14,048 nucleotides of DNA from contig CAJMOI010000038.1 of assembly GCA_905215105.1 (NCBI GenBank), forward strand, positions 1 through 14,048, read 5' to 3'. The notes under the pieces were generated by a model. That model worked only from the letters and a program-made list of their open reading frames with translations, did not search any database and was not told the DNA's origin. This document shows positions 1-6,318 of the stretch, piece by piece. The translations under genes were made by a program, and so were the position numbers. The stretch's first letter is position 1. Every line of letters starts with the position of its first letter. This DNA comes from an uncultured bacterium (lineage in GTDB: Bacteria; Bacillota; Clostridia; Oscillospirales; Acutalibacteraceae).

Positions 1-483
1 AAGGCCGGATTCCATACCGTCAGCCGTGGGGATCTCTTCAAAGTCACCGGTACTGCCGCTGGTGTAAGCGGGTGCCGGTTCAGCTGCCGGTTTGGAGTAG
101 CTGTTGTTATTGTAGCTGCTGCCATAGTTGTTGTCGCTGCCGTAATTTCCGCCCTCAGAGCTCCGCTTGGACTCGGTGAAACTTACGTTATTGGCCTGAA
201 TTTCAAAAGCCTTGCGCTTGTTTCCGTCCTTGTCGTTATAGGTACGGGTCTGAATGGAACCTTCCACCGCGATCATCTGGCCTTTACGGAAGTACTTGCA
301 GACAAATTCTGCAGTCCCTCTCCAGGCAACAATGTCGATGAAATCGGCCTGACGCTCGGCGCCTGCTTTCGCATAGCCGCGGTCAACCGCAATGGTGAAA
401 GTGGTAACGGCAATCCCGTTGGGGGTATGGCGCAATTCCGGGTCCGCTACAAGGCGTCCCATCAAAACAGCAACATTCAGCAT
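1..483 (-). CDS. ssb: Single-stranded DNA-binding protein SSB (C-terminus cut by window edge)
   Basis: Binds single-stranded DNA as a tetramer during replication, repair and recombination. The visible 161 residues open with MLNVAVLMGRLVADPELRH and an OB fold (about residues 1-105) with the family's DFIDIVAWRGTAEFVCKYF stretch and a GSIQTRTYNDKDGNKR strand. A Gly/Asn/Ser/Tyr-rich linker follows (about 110-140), then an acidic patch (DFEEIP). The reading frame is still open at base 1, so the stop codon and the partner-binding tip (usually ending in PF) lie outside. The ATG at 481-483 has a GGGAG-type ribosome binding site at about 492-496. It lies 22 bases downstream of rpsF on the same strand, the normal rpsF-ssb-rpsR order; rpsR would be expected next, beyond the left edge. 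Identification is secure. Confidence 0.95.
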   Translation of the reverse strand, partial: MLNVAVLMGRLVADPELRHTPNGIAVTTFTIAVDRGYAKAGAERQADFIDIVAWRGTAEFVCKYFRKGQMIAVEGSIQTRTYNDKDGNKRKAFEIQANNVSFTESKRSSEGGNYGSDNNYGSSYNNNSYSKPAAEPAPAYTSGSTGDFEEIPTADGMESGL

Positions 484-505
484 AGCCTTGCACTCCCTTC
501 AGCGC

Positions 506-853
506 TTATTCAGCGTCGGCAGGCTTCTCTTCAGCCGCCTGAGCGGGCTTCTCGTTCTTGACTTCCTTCTTGACGATGAGAGAACGAAGAACGCCGTCCG
601 TAATCTTGAACACACGGTCCAGTTCAGCGGTGAAAGCGGGAGCGCTCTTGAAGTTGATCAGGGTGTAGTAACCCTCGGTCTGCTTCTGGATCGGGTAGGC
701 CAGACGGCGCTTGCCCCAATCGTCCACGCTTTCCACAGTGCCGTGCTTGTTGATCAGCTTCTTGAACTTTTCAACAACGGCAGCAGCGCCCTCCTCGCCC
801 AGCTTGGTGGAGAGGATGAATACGGTCTCGTAGGAATTGATAATCTCTGTCAT
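506..853 (-). CDS. rpsF: 30S ribosomal protein S6
   Basis: Component of the small-subunit platform, where it pairs with S18 and contacts 16S rRNA. The start is the ATG at 851-853, which has a near-perfect AGGAGGTG ribosome binding site 8 bases upstream; the reading frame extends further upstream, but that part is not S6-like. The 115 residues contain the S6 landmarks: N-terminal INSYETVFILSTKL, central DDWGKRRLAYPIQKQTEGYY, and DRVFKITDGVLRSLIVK near the end. A charged tail rich in Lys, Glu and Ala (about residues 97-115) makes it slightly longer than the roughly 95-residue core, which is common in Firmicutes. It is the first gene of the operon with ssb and is read from the promoter at 939-967, after a leader of about 80 bases with two predicted hairpins. 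Confidence 0.97.
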   Translation of the reverse strand: MTEIINSYETVFILSTKLGEEGAAAVVEKFKKLINKHGTVESVDDWGKRRLAYPIQKQTEGYYTLINFKSAPAFTAELDRVFKITDGVLRSLIVKKEVKNEKPAQAAEEKPADAE

Positions 854-931
854 GCTAGTTGCACCTCCTTTTGGACATAAGGCCCCTTTGTATCCGGGGC
901 AAGGATCAAGACTGCCAAAACCGGCAGTCAA
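854..931 (-). promoter_or_regulatory. rpsF mRNA leader with two hairpins (candidate S6:S18 autoregulatory element)
   Basis: Transcription from the promoter at 939-967 should begin near 932, giving a leader of about 80 nt. Its first element is a perfect 7-bp hairpin at 910-929 (arms GACTGCC/GGCAGTC, 6-nt loop). A second hairpin at about 883-901 pairs GCCCC with GGGGC around a 9-nt loop, just upstream of the ribosome binding site. rpsF leaders in many bacteria carry an RNA element bound by the S6:S18 complex that represses translation. The position and a CCG in the structured part are compatible, but I cannot match the published consensus with confidence. Confidence 0.4.
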
Positions 932-938
932 CAGACTT

Positions 939-967
939 ATTATATCAGTCTGCCGGCTGCCGGTCAA
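939..967 (-). promoter_or_regulatory. Sigma-A-type promoter of rpsF-ssb
   Basis: On the minus strand a TTGACC -35 box (962-967) is followed after exactly 17 bases by a perfect TATAAT -10 box (939-944). It sits directly behind the galU stop codon and points into rpsF. A 5-bp dyad, CAGAC/GTCTG, flanks the -10 box. No separate terminator for galU is seen in the 16 bases between the galU stop and this promoter, so some readthrough from galU is possible. Confidence 0.85.
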
Positions 968-983
968 GCATTTCTTTTGAAAA

Positions 984-1859
984 TTACAGGGTTTTGGCGA
1001 TTTCTTTCAGATATGCCCGAAAATCAGCGCCGATTTGCGGATGGTTCAGGGCAACTTCCACACTGGCCTGCATAATGCCCAGCTTATTGCCCATATCATA
1101 CCGGGTTCCGGTAAAGTCCACCGCGACCATTCCCTGCTGTCGGGCCAGTGTACACATGGCGTCGGTCAGCTGGATTTCTCCGCCGGCTCCGGGCGGTGTC
1201 TGGTCCAGAATATCAAAAATTTCCGGCGGCAGGACACAGCGTCCCAGAATGGAAAACAGGGAGAGGATTTTGTCCGGGGTGGGTTTTTCTATCATATCGG
1301 TGCAGGTGTACAGATTGTCCCGAATGGGGTCAACTTTCAGGGAGCTGTATTTGGTAATGGCTTCGGCAGAAACTTCTTTTACACCGAGAACACCCTTGCC
1401 GAACTCTTCATAAGCGCGGATCAGCTGGCCACAGGCGGGGTCCTCTCCGATAATAACATCGTCGCCATAAAGAACGGCAAAAGGCTCACCATTGACGAAG
1501 GAACGGGCACAGTTGACAGCGTGGCCCAGACCGCGGGTTTCCTTCTGACGGACAAAATAGATGTTGGCCATGTGGGAAATATCAATGACTTCCTTGAGCA
1601 TGGCCTCTTTTTCCGGGCTGCCGCTCAGGCGGGCTTCCAGCTCCGGAACCCGGTCAAAGTGATCTTCAATTAGTCCCTTTCCCCGGTTGGTGATAATGAG
1701 AATATCGGTGATGCCCGAACGGACAGCTTCCTCTACGATATACTGAATTGCGGGTTTATCCACAATGGGGAGCATTTCCTTGGGCATGGATTTGGTGGCC
1801 GGCAGAACGCGGGTTCCCAAACCGGCAGCGGGAATGACTGCCTTGCGGACTTTCTGCAT
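984..1859 (-). CDS. galU: UTP-glucose-1-phosphate uridylyltransferase
   Basis: Makes UDP-glucose from UTP and glucose 1-phosphate in the cytoplasm, feeding glycolipid, capsule and wall glycopolymer synthesis and the Leloir pathway. The 291 residues match the usual length. The N-terminal nucleotide-binding signature (residues 10-36) contains AAGLGTRVLPATKSMPKEML; the YGDDVI stretch (about 131-136) fits the metal/sugar-phosphate site; EKPTPD (191-196) and GGEIQLTDA (about 226-234) are further family blocks. The ATG at 1857-1859 has an AGGAGG box about 9 bases upstream. The gene lies 58 bases downstream of the RING/zinc-ribbon membrane protein gene on the same strand, so the two are probably cotranscribed; only a weak AT-rich -10-like sequence lies between them. 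The homologues galU, gtaB and yngB cannot be told apart from sequence alone. Confidence 0.95.
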   Translation of the reverse strand: MQKVRKAVIPAAGLGTRVLPATKSMPKEMLPIVDKPAIQYIVEEAVRSGITDILIITNRGKGLIEDHFDRVPELEARLSGSPEKEAMLKEVIDISHMANIYFVRQKETRGLGHAVNCARSFVNGEPFAVLYGDDVIIGEDPACGQLIRAYEEFGKGVLGVKEVSAEAITKYSSLKVDPIRDNLYTCTDMIEKPTPDKILSLFSILGRCVLPPEIFDILDQTPPGAGGEIQLTDAMCTLARQQGMVAVDFTGTRYDMGNKLGIMQASVEVALNHPQIGADFRAYLKEIAKTL

Positions 1860-1917
1860 GAATCATGACCTCCTGTTTCAATTATGATTTTTAATTTTTA
1901 TAGTATCGTCTGCGAGC

Positions 1918-2973
1918 TTATAAGAATATTCGGGGAATCCAGGTGACAATCAAATAGCAGATCAGCAGACAGATGGACAGCGGAATATTCACATTTCCCT
2001 GGGTTTGCAGCTGCACATTGTATTCAGCATCGGGCAGCTGTTCGGTACGGATTTTATGAATGGTTTTCAGACAGTGGTTCATATACATCCGGTTGCCCCG
2101 CAGTCCTACCAAAACCATAATCACGAACATCACGCCCATAATGGCGATAGGGGCCAGGAATATCAGCATATCGTGGGGGTCCTGTTTCAACAGGTCAAAA
2201 ACAGCCATGGCTTGCTGATTGGAGATGGTTACCGCATTGGGGTCTGCGCCAACCTCCACATACAGCTGCTGCAGCAAAGGAGCGGTCCATACGTTACTGA
2301 TGTAGGTGTACCCGATAAAAAGGGCAAACATCAATGCAGTGATGAGAGAACCCCATTTATACTGTTTGCGATACAGCATCCAGCCGCCGGAAAACAGAAA
2401 CGCACAGAAATTGAAGCGGTTTTTCCGATAGGTTTTCAGGTTCCGGAAAGCGGGGAGATAATAAGCGGTGTTGGTCTGCACCAGCTTTGCCATTTCACCG
2501 GCAGGGACATCGTCAATCAGTTCTGTGGGAGCAACGCCGCCCATGGAGTCCAGCGCAAAGGGCATGGGAGCACCGCCCATACCGCCGCCGGGAAACGGAG
2601 AGCCGCCTGGAAAGGGATTGCCGGGGTTCTGAGAACCGGCGTAAGGATTCTGGTTTTGATTTTGATGTTGGGCTGGGTTGCCGGAAAGAGAAGCACCACA
2701 CTGGTCGCAGAAAAGGGCGCTGTGGGCATTGAGTTTGCCGCAATTGGGACATTCCTGATCCTTGATTTCTGCGCTGGTGTCAGGGTTGACGGGAGAAGCC
2801 GGCGGCTGCCAGGTTTTTCCCTCTGCGTGAAGATCGTCAAATTTACATTTGCCCTCCTGCTGATAGCATTCCCGGTGATAGGGAGCGCCGCACTGAGGAC
2901 AGACAACAATATCATCGCCCTGCTGGAACGGTTTGTCACAGACAGGGCATTTGATACCGGTATAATCAGCCAT
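1918..2973 (-). CDS. RING-like / zinc-ribbon membrane protein with DUF2628-like region
   Basis: Function unknown. Residues 9-43 form a prokaryotic RING-finger-like cluster (C9-x2-C12, C25-x2-C28, H33, C36, C43), suggesting a cross-brace zinc fold. A second, simpler zinc ribbon follows (C75-x2-C78 and C89-x2-C92). Residues 97-135 are a low-complexity Asn/Gln/Pro/Gly linker. Residues 180-320 resemble DUF2628: the FNFCAFLFSGGWMLYRKQY motif (187-205) precedes a membrane segment (about 209-227), and two more follow (about 269-290 and 329-346). No signal peptide is seen, so the zinc domains are probably cytoplasmic and tethered to the membrane. The ATG at 2971-2973 has a GGAGG box 8 bases upstream. 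It leads an apparent two-gene unit with galU. The domain calls are from recognised motifs; any role in envelope or stress functions would be a guess. Confidence 0.75.
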   Translation of the reverse strand: MADYTGIKCPVCDKPFQQGDDIVVCPQCGAPYHRECYQQEGKCKFDDLHAEGKTWQPPASPVNPDTSAEIKDQECPNCGKLNAHSALFCDQCGASLSGNPAQHQNQNQNPYAGSQNPGNPFPGGSPFPGGGMGGAPMPFALDSMGGVAPTELIDDVPAGEMAKLVQTNTAYYLPAFRNLKTYRKNRFNFCAFLFSGGWMLYRKQYKWGSLITALMFALFIGYTYISNVWTAPLLQQLYVEVGADPNAVTISNQQAMAVFDLLKQDPHDMLIFLAPIAIMGVMFVIMVLVGLRGNRMYMNHCLKTIHKIRTEQLPDAEYNVQLQTQGNVNIPLSICLLICYLIVTWIPRIFL

Positions 2974-3019
2974 GAATGCATCCTCCGATACTTGATTTCA
3001 AAAAGTAGTCGTTTTTGTT

Positions 3020-3048
3020 ATTGTACCGTTTTTTGCGGAAAAGTGCAA
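3020..3048 (-). promoter_or_regulatory. Sigma-A-type promoter of the RING-protein/galU unit
   Basis: On the minus strand TTGCAC (3043-3048) and TACAAT (3020-3025) are separated by exactly 17 bases. Transcription would start near 3013, about 40 bases before the ATG of the RING-like protein. No structured leader is visible between them. Confidence 0.75.
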
Positions 3049-3210
3049 TCTGATTTGCAAGCTTTTTTCCAATCAGGAGGATTTGTTTTCAAAAAACGCG
3101 AATTTTATTAACAAATTGCCGAAAGCAAGTGGAGAAAACCTGAATTTGTACTTTTATCATTCTTCTTTGGAAAAAATCAGCAAGACGGGACTGTATGCGG
3201 AAGAAAAAAC

Positions 3211-3239
3211 TTGCAAGATACGAACAGTTGCGATAATAT
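3211..3239 (+). promoter_or_regulatory. Sigma-A-type promoter of the asnS-lar operon
   Basis: TTGCAA (3211-3216) and TAATAT (3234-3239) are 17 bases apart; GATAAT one base earlier is an alternative -10. The start of transcription would be near 3246. This is the only good promoter seen before larE, larB and larC. Confidence 0.7.
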
Positions 3240-3249
3240 ATAGAAAGCG

Positions 3250-3283
3250 GACCCTTTGGGTCGTGTGCGGGAAAAGCCGCACA
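3250..3283 (+). promoter_or_regulatory. Two tandem hairpins in the short asnS leader
   Basis: The predicted 65-nt leader opens almost at once with two back-to-back perfect stems: GACCC-TTT-GGGTC at 3250-3262 and TGTGCGG-GAAAAG-CCGCACA at 3264-3283. Neither is followed by a T-run, so they are not intrinsic terminators. They leave the ribosome binding site (AGGAG, 3295-3299) free. They could stabilise the 5' end or bind a regulator such as AsnRS itself; that is inference. Confidence 0.45.
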
Positions 3284-3311
3284 GAGATTATAATAGGAGT
3301 GAATCACAACC

Positions 3312-4706
3312 ATGGAACGCACAGAGATTGCCGCCCTGCATCATGATGCGGCGGCCTACAGCGGAAAGACCATCACTGTTTGCGGTTGGGCCAGAACCAT
3401 CCGCGATTCCAAGAATCTGGGATTTATCGATTTGAATGACGGCAGCAGCTTCAAGGGAGTTCAGATCGTTTTCGAAGCAGATAAAATCAATAATTTCAAG
3501 GAGATCGCAAAGCAGAACGTTGGCGCCGCCCTGTGCGTGACCGGCGAACTGCTGCTGACCCCTGAAGCCAAGCAGCCCTTTGAGATCCACGCGGCGGAAA
3601 TCACCGTGGAAGGTCCTTCCACCCCCGATTACCCCCTGCAGAAGAAGCGCCACACCGTGGACTATCTGCGTACCATTGCTCACCTGCGTCCCCGTACCAA
3701 CCTGTTCAGCGCAGCTTTCCGGGTGCGCTCTGCAGCGGCTTATGCAATCCACAAGTTCTTTAACGAGCGCGGATTTGTCTATGTTCACACGCCCCTGATT
3801 ACCGGCAGCGACTGCGAAGGTGCTGGCGAGATGTTCCGGGTGACTACCCTTGACCCCGAGAACCCGCCCCGCAACGAGGACGGCACCATTGATTTCAGCC
3901 AGGACTTTTTCGGCAAGCCCACCTCTCTGACCGTTTCCGGTCAGCTGGAAGGCGAGTGCATGGCCATGGCTTTCGGTAAAATCTACACCTTTGGCCCCAC
4001 CTTCCGTGCAGAAAAATCCTATACTCCCCGCCATGCTGCCGAGTTCTGGATGATCGAGCCGGAAATTGCCTTTGCCGACCTGAACGACGACATGGATCTG
4101 GCCAAGGACATGATTCAGTACATCATCAAGTATGTCATGGAGACCTGCCCGCAGGATATCGCCTTCTTCAACCAGTTTGTGGATAAGGGCCTGATTGAGC
4201 GTCTGGAGCATGTGGCAAACTCCGATTTTGCCCGGGTGACCTACACCGAGGCTGTGGAGCTTCTGGAAAAGAACAACGACAAGTTTGAATATAAAGTAGA
4301 ATGGGGCTGCGATCTCCAGACCGAACACGAGCGGTATCTGACCGAGCAGATCTTCAAGAAGCCCGTGTTTGTGACCGACTATCCCAAGGAGATCAAGGCA
4401 TTCTATATGCGCCTGAACGACGACGGCAAGACCGTGGCAGCTGTGGACCTGCTGGTGCCCGGCATTGGCGAAATTATCGGCGGCAGCCAGCGTGAAGAGC
4501 GTCTGGATCTGCTGACCCAGCGTCTCCACGAGCTGGGCCTCAAGGAAGAGGATTACTGGTGGTATCTGGATCTTCGCCGTTACGGCGGCGCACAGCACGC
4601 CGGTTTCGGTCTGGGCTTTGAGCGGATGGTCATGTACCTCACCGGTATTTCCAACATCCGCGACGTTCTGCTGTTCCCCCGTACCACCGGCAGCGCGGAG
4701 TTCTAA
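3312..4706 (+). CDS. asnS: Asparagine-tRNA ligase (AsnRS)
   Basis: Class II aminoacyl-tRNA synthetase that activates asparagine with ATP and charges tRNA-Asn in the cytoplasm. The 464 residues are typical. An N-terminal OB fold (about residues 1-105, including VCGWARTIRDSKNLGFIDLN) binds the anticodon. The catalytic domain shows motif 2, FRAEKSYTPRHAAEFWMIEPE (231-251), and motif 3 with GFGLGFER (431-438). The ending FPRTTGSAEF is the AsnRS hallmark that separates it from AspRS. The ATG at 3312 has an AGGAG box 12 bases upstream, a slightly long spacing. It is the first gene of the unit; larE begins 3 bases after its stop, and the larE ribosome binding site lies inside the last asnS codons. 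No T-box is seen upstream. The codon choice (many CGC, CGT, CTG and ACC) looks like a highly expressed gene, unlike the lar genes behind it. Confidence 0.97.
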   Translation: MERTEIAALHHDAAAYSGKTITVCGWARTIRDSKNLGFIDLNDGSSFKGVQIVFEADKINNFKEIAKQNVGAALCVTGELLLTPEAKQPFEIHAAEITVEGPSTPDYPLQKKRHTVDYLRTIAHLRPRTNLFSAAFRVRSAAAYAIHKFFNERGFVYVHTPLITGSDCEGAGEMFRVTTLDPENPPRNEDGTIDFSQDFFGKPTSLTVSGQLEGECMAMAFGKIYTFGPTFRAEKSYTPRHAAEFWMIEPEIAFADLNDDMDLAKDMIQYIIKYVMETCPQDIAFFNQFVDKGLIERLEHVANSDFARVTYTEAVELLEKNNDKFEYKVEWGCDLQTEHERYLTEQIFKKPVFVTDYPKEIKAFYMRLNDDGKTVAAVDLLVPGIGEIIGGSQREERLDLLTQRLHELGLKEEDYWWYLDLRRYGGAQHAGFGLGFERMVMYLTGISNIRDVLLFPRTTGSAEF

Positions 4707-4709
4707 AAA

Positions 4710-5537
4710 ATGGAATATCAGGAGAAGATACAGCGCCTGAAAGAGTCCCTGTCCGGTTTATTGGAGCGGGGGCTCTGCGTGGCGTTTTCCGGCGGTGTTG
4801 ACAGTGCCGTCCTCCTGCAAACGGCGGAGGTTCTTCGGAGGGAGCGAAAACTCCCGAAGGGGAGCCTCCGCGCGGTTTTGTTTATGACCCGTTTGCACCC
4901 GCCGGCAGATGAGGAGGACGCCAGACAACAGGCGGACGCGATGGGGGTTCCGCTGGAAATTGTGCGGGTGGACGAGTTTTCCGACCCGGAAATTTTGCAG
5001 AACCCGCCGGACCGGTGCTATCGGTGCAAAAAGCTGCTGTTTGAAAGCCTGCTGGATTTTGCAGAGAAAAACGGCCTGAAAGCCGCCGCGGATGGCACCA
5101 ATTATGACGATTTGTCGGAATACCGTCCGGGTCTGCGGGCGTTGAAAGAATTGGGCATTCACAGCCCGTTGGCGGAAGCCGGTTTGACCAAAGAGGAAGT
5201 GCGGAGGCTGGCGGCGGAGTATGGCCTGCGGGTCAGCAGCAAGCCTTCCAGCCCTTGTATGGCCACCCGTCTGCCTTATGGCGACAGGCTCACCCCGGAA
5301 AAGCTCCATCAGGCGGCGGTGGGGGAAGCGCTTCTGAAACAGAAGGGATTCCCTGTCAACCGGGTGCGAATTCACGGCAATTTGGCCCGGGTGGAAATCC
5401 CGAAAGGGGAGTTCTCCCAATTTTTGGAGCAGGCAGAAGAAATCACGGCGGAGCTGAAAGTTCTGGGAATCCTGTATGTGACGCTGGATTTGCAGGGGTT
5501 CCGCTCCGGAAGTATGGATGAAGCATTGAAACGCTGA
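4710..5537 (+). CDS. larE: LarE: NPN-cofactor sulfur transferase (three-cysteine type)
   Basis: PP-loop enzyme that adenylates the carboxylates of pyridinium-3,5-biscarboxylic acid mononucleotide (P2CMN) and replaces them by thiocarboxylates, giving P2TMN, the middle step of nickel-pincer cofactor synthesis. The ATP-binding SGGVDS loop is at 27-32. The sulfur-donor region SKPSSPCMATRLPYG (177-191) carries C183, matching the sacrificial Cys176 of Lactobacillus plantarum LarE. A second motif, DRCYRCK (101-107), adds C103 and C106, which L. plantarum LarE lacks. Three cysteines of this kind hold a [4Fe-4S] cluster in the catalytic LarE of Thermotoga maritima, so a cluster-dependent, non-sacrificial enzyme is likely. 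Length 275 residues is normal. The ATG at 4710 follows asnS by 3 bases, with GGAG at 4697-4700. larB follows after 20 bases. Confidence 0.93.
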   Translation: MEYQEKIQRLKESLSGLLERGLCVAFSGGVDSAVLLQTAEVLRRERKLPKGSLRAVLFMTRLHPPADEEDARQQADAMGVPLEIVRVDEFSDPEILQNPPDRCYRCKKLLFESLLDFAEKNGLKAAADGTNYDDLSEYRPGLRALKELGIHSPLAEAGLTKEEVRRLAAEYGLRVSSKPSSPCMATRLPYGDRLTPEKLHQAAVGEALLKQKGFPVNRVRIHGNLARVEIPKGEFSQFLEQAEEITAELKVLGILYVTLDLQGFRSGSMDEALKR

Positions 5538-5557
5538 CAGCAGAGGAGGAGCCGGTT

Positions 5558-6304
5558 TTGAAAACAAAAGAGTTGCTGGAAGCCGTCCGGGACGGTTCGG
5601 TTTCCATTGAACAGGCCATGGAGCAGCTGAAAACTCTGCCCTATGAAAATCTGGGATATGCCCGGCTGGATCACCACCGGGAACTGCGCACCGGCTTTCC
5701 GGAAGTGATTTTCAGTCAGGGAAAGACAGTGGAGCACACAGCCGCTATTTTTGAAAAGCTTTATCAGCGCAGTGGGCTGGTGCTGGCTACCCGTGCCAGC
5801 CGGGAGCAGTATGAGGCAGTTCGGGAAAAAGTGCCCTGCGCTGTGTTTCACGAAGCGGCCCGGGCCATTACCGCCGGAATGAAGCCGGAAGAAGAGCGCA
5901 CCGGACTGGTGGCTGTTTGTACCGGCGGTACAGCGGACATCCCAGTGGCAGAGGAGGCTGCTGTTACAGCAGAAATGTGCGGCGCAAAGGTGGAGCGGGT
6001 CTTTGATATCGGAGTGTCCGGCCTGCACCGGATGATCTCCGCTTTGCCGGAAATCCGGCGGGCCACGGCCATTGTGGCGGTGGCCGGTATGGAAGGGGCG
6101 CTGGCTTCGGTGTTGGCAGGACAGCTGGACCGCCCGGTGATTGCCGTTCCCACCAGCGTGGGATATGGCGCCAATTTTGGAGGGCTGTCTGCATTGCTGA
6201 CCATGATTAACTCCTGCGCCACCGGAATCGCCGTGGTGAATATCGATAACGGCTTTGGCGGCGGCTATATGGCGGCTCAAATCAACCGTCAGTCTGTAAA
6301 GTGA
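5558..6304 (+). CDS. larB: LarB: P2CMN synthase (NaAD carboxylase/hydrolase)
   Basis: First enzyme of nickel-pincer nucleotide synthesis: it carboxylates the pyridinium ring of nicotinic acid adenine dinucleotide and cleaves off AMP, leaving P2CMN. The C-terminal half resembles PurE-type carboxylases: TGGTADIPVAEEAA (122-135), GVSGLHR (152-158), VAGMEGALASVLAGQ (174-188) and PTSVGYG (198-204). C220, in INSCATGIAVVNIDNG, matches the cysteine reported to attack the pyridine ring in L. plantarum LarB. It starts with TTG at 5558-5560; the choice is supported by an AGAGGAGGA ribosome binding site 7 bases upstream and by the 248-residue length. Its last codons overlap the upstream extension of the larC frame; the real larC start is 14 bases further on. 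Confidence 0.94.
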   Translation: MKTKELLEAVRDGSVSIEQAMEQLKTLPYENLGYARLDHHRELRTGFPEVIFSQGKTVEHTAAIFEKLYQRSGLVLATRASREQYEAVREKVPCAVFHEAARAITAGMKPEEERTGLVAVCTGGTADIPVAEEAAVTAEMCGAKVERVFDIGVSGLHRMISALPEIRRATAIVAVAGMEGALASVLAGQLDRPVIAVPTSVGYGANFGGLSALLTMINSCATGIAVVNIDNGFGGGYMAAQINRQSVK

Positions 6305-6318
6305 AAGGATGGATTTCC

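Larger units (their letters stand above)
2974..3311. other. Divergent intergenic region between the RING-protein gene and asnS
   Basis: This 338-base gap has a promoter at each end, annotated separately. Between the two -35 boxes (3049-3210) no gene is convincing. It holds a perfect 10-bp inverted repeat, TTTTTTCCAA at 3063-3072 and TTGGAAAAAA at 3167-3176, with a nested 7-bp one, ACAAATT at 3111-3117 and AATTTGT at 3143-3149. Both are AT-rich and may be chance. No T-box consensus (AGGGUGGNACCGCG) is present upstream of asnS. Confidence 0.6.

Noticed and set aside
3212..3311. Possible T-box riboswitch upstream of asnS
   Set aside because: The T-box sequence and a terminator/antiterminator pair are both missing, and the predicted leader is only about 65 nt.
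3083..3346. Small frame starting at TTG 3083 behind an AGGAGG
   Set aside because: The AGGAGG is only 2 bases before the TTG, and the frame runs through the asnS promoter, hairpins and start codon. The peptide resembles nothing known.
3288..4598. A 436-codon open frame antisense to asnS
   Set aside because: Antisense shadow of a clear AsnRS gene; no start signal and no recognisable domain.
6301..6318. GTG at 6301 as the larC start
   Set aside because: It overlaps the larB stop, lacks a proper ribosome binding site and adds residues not seen at the LarC N-terminus; the ATG at 6319 fits both.
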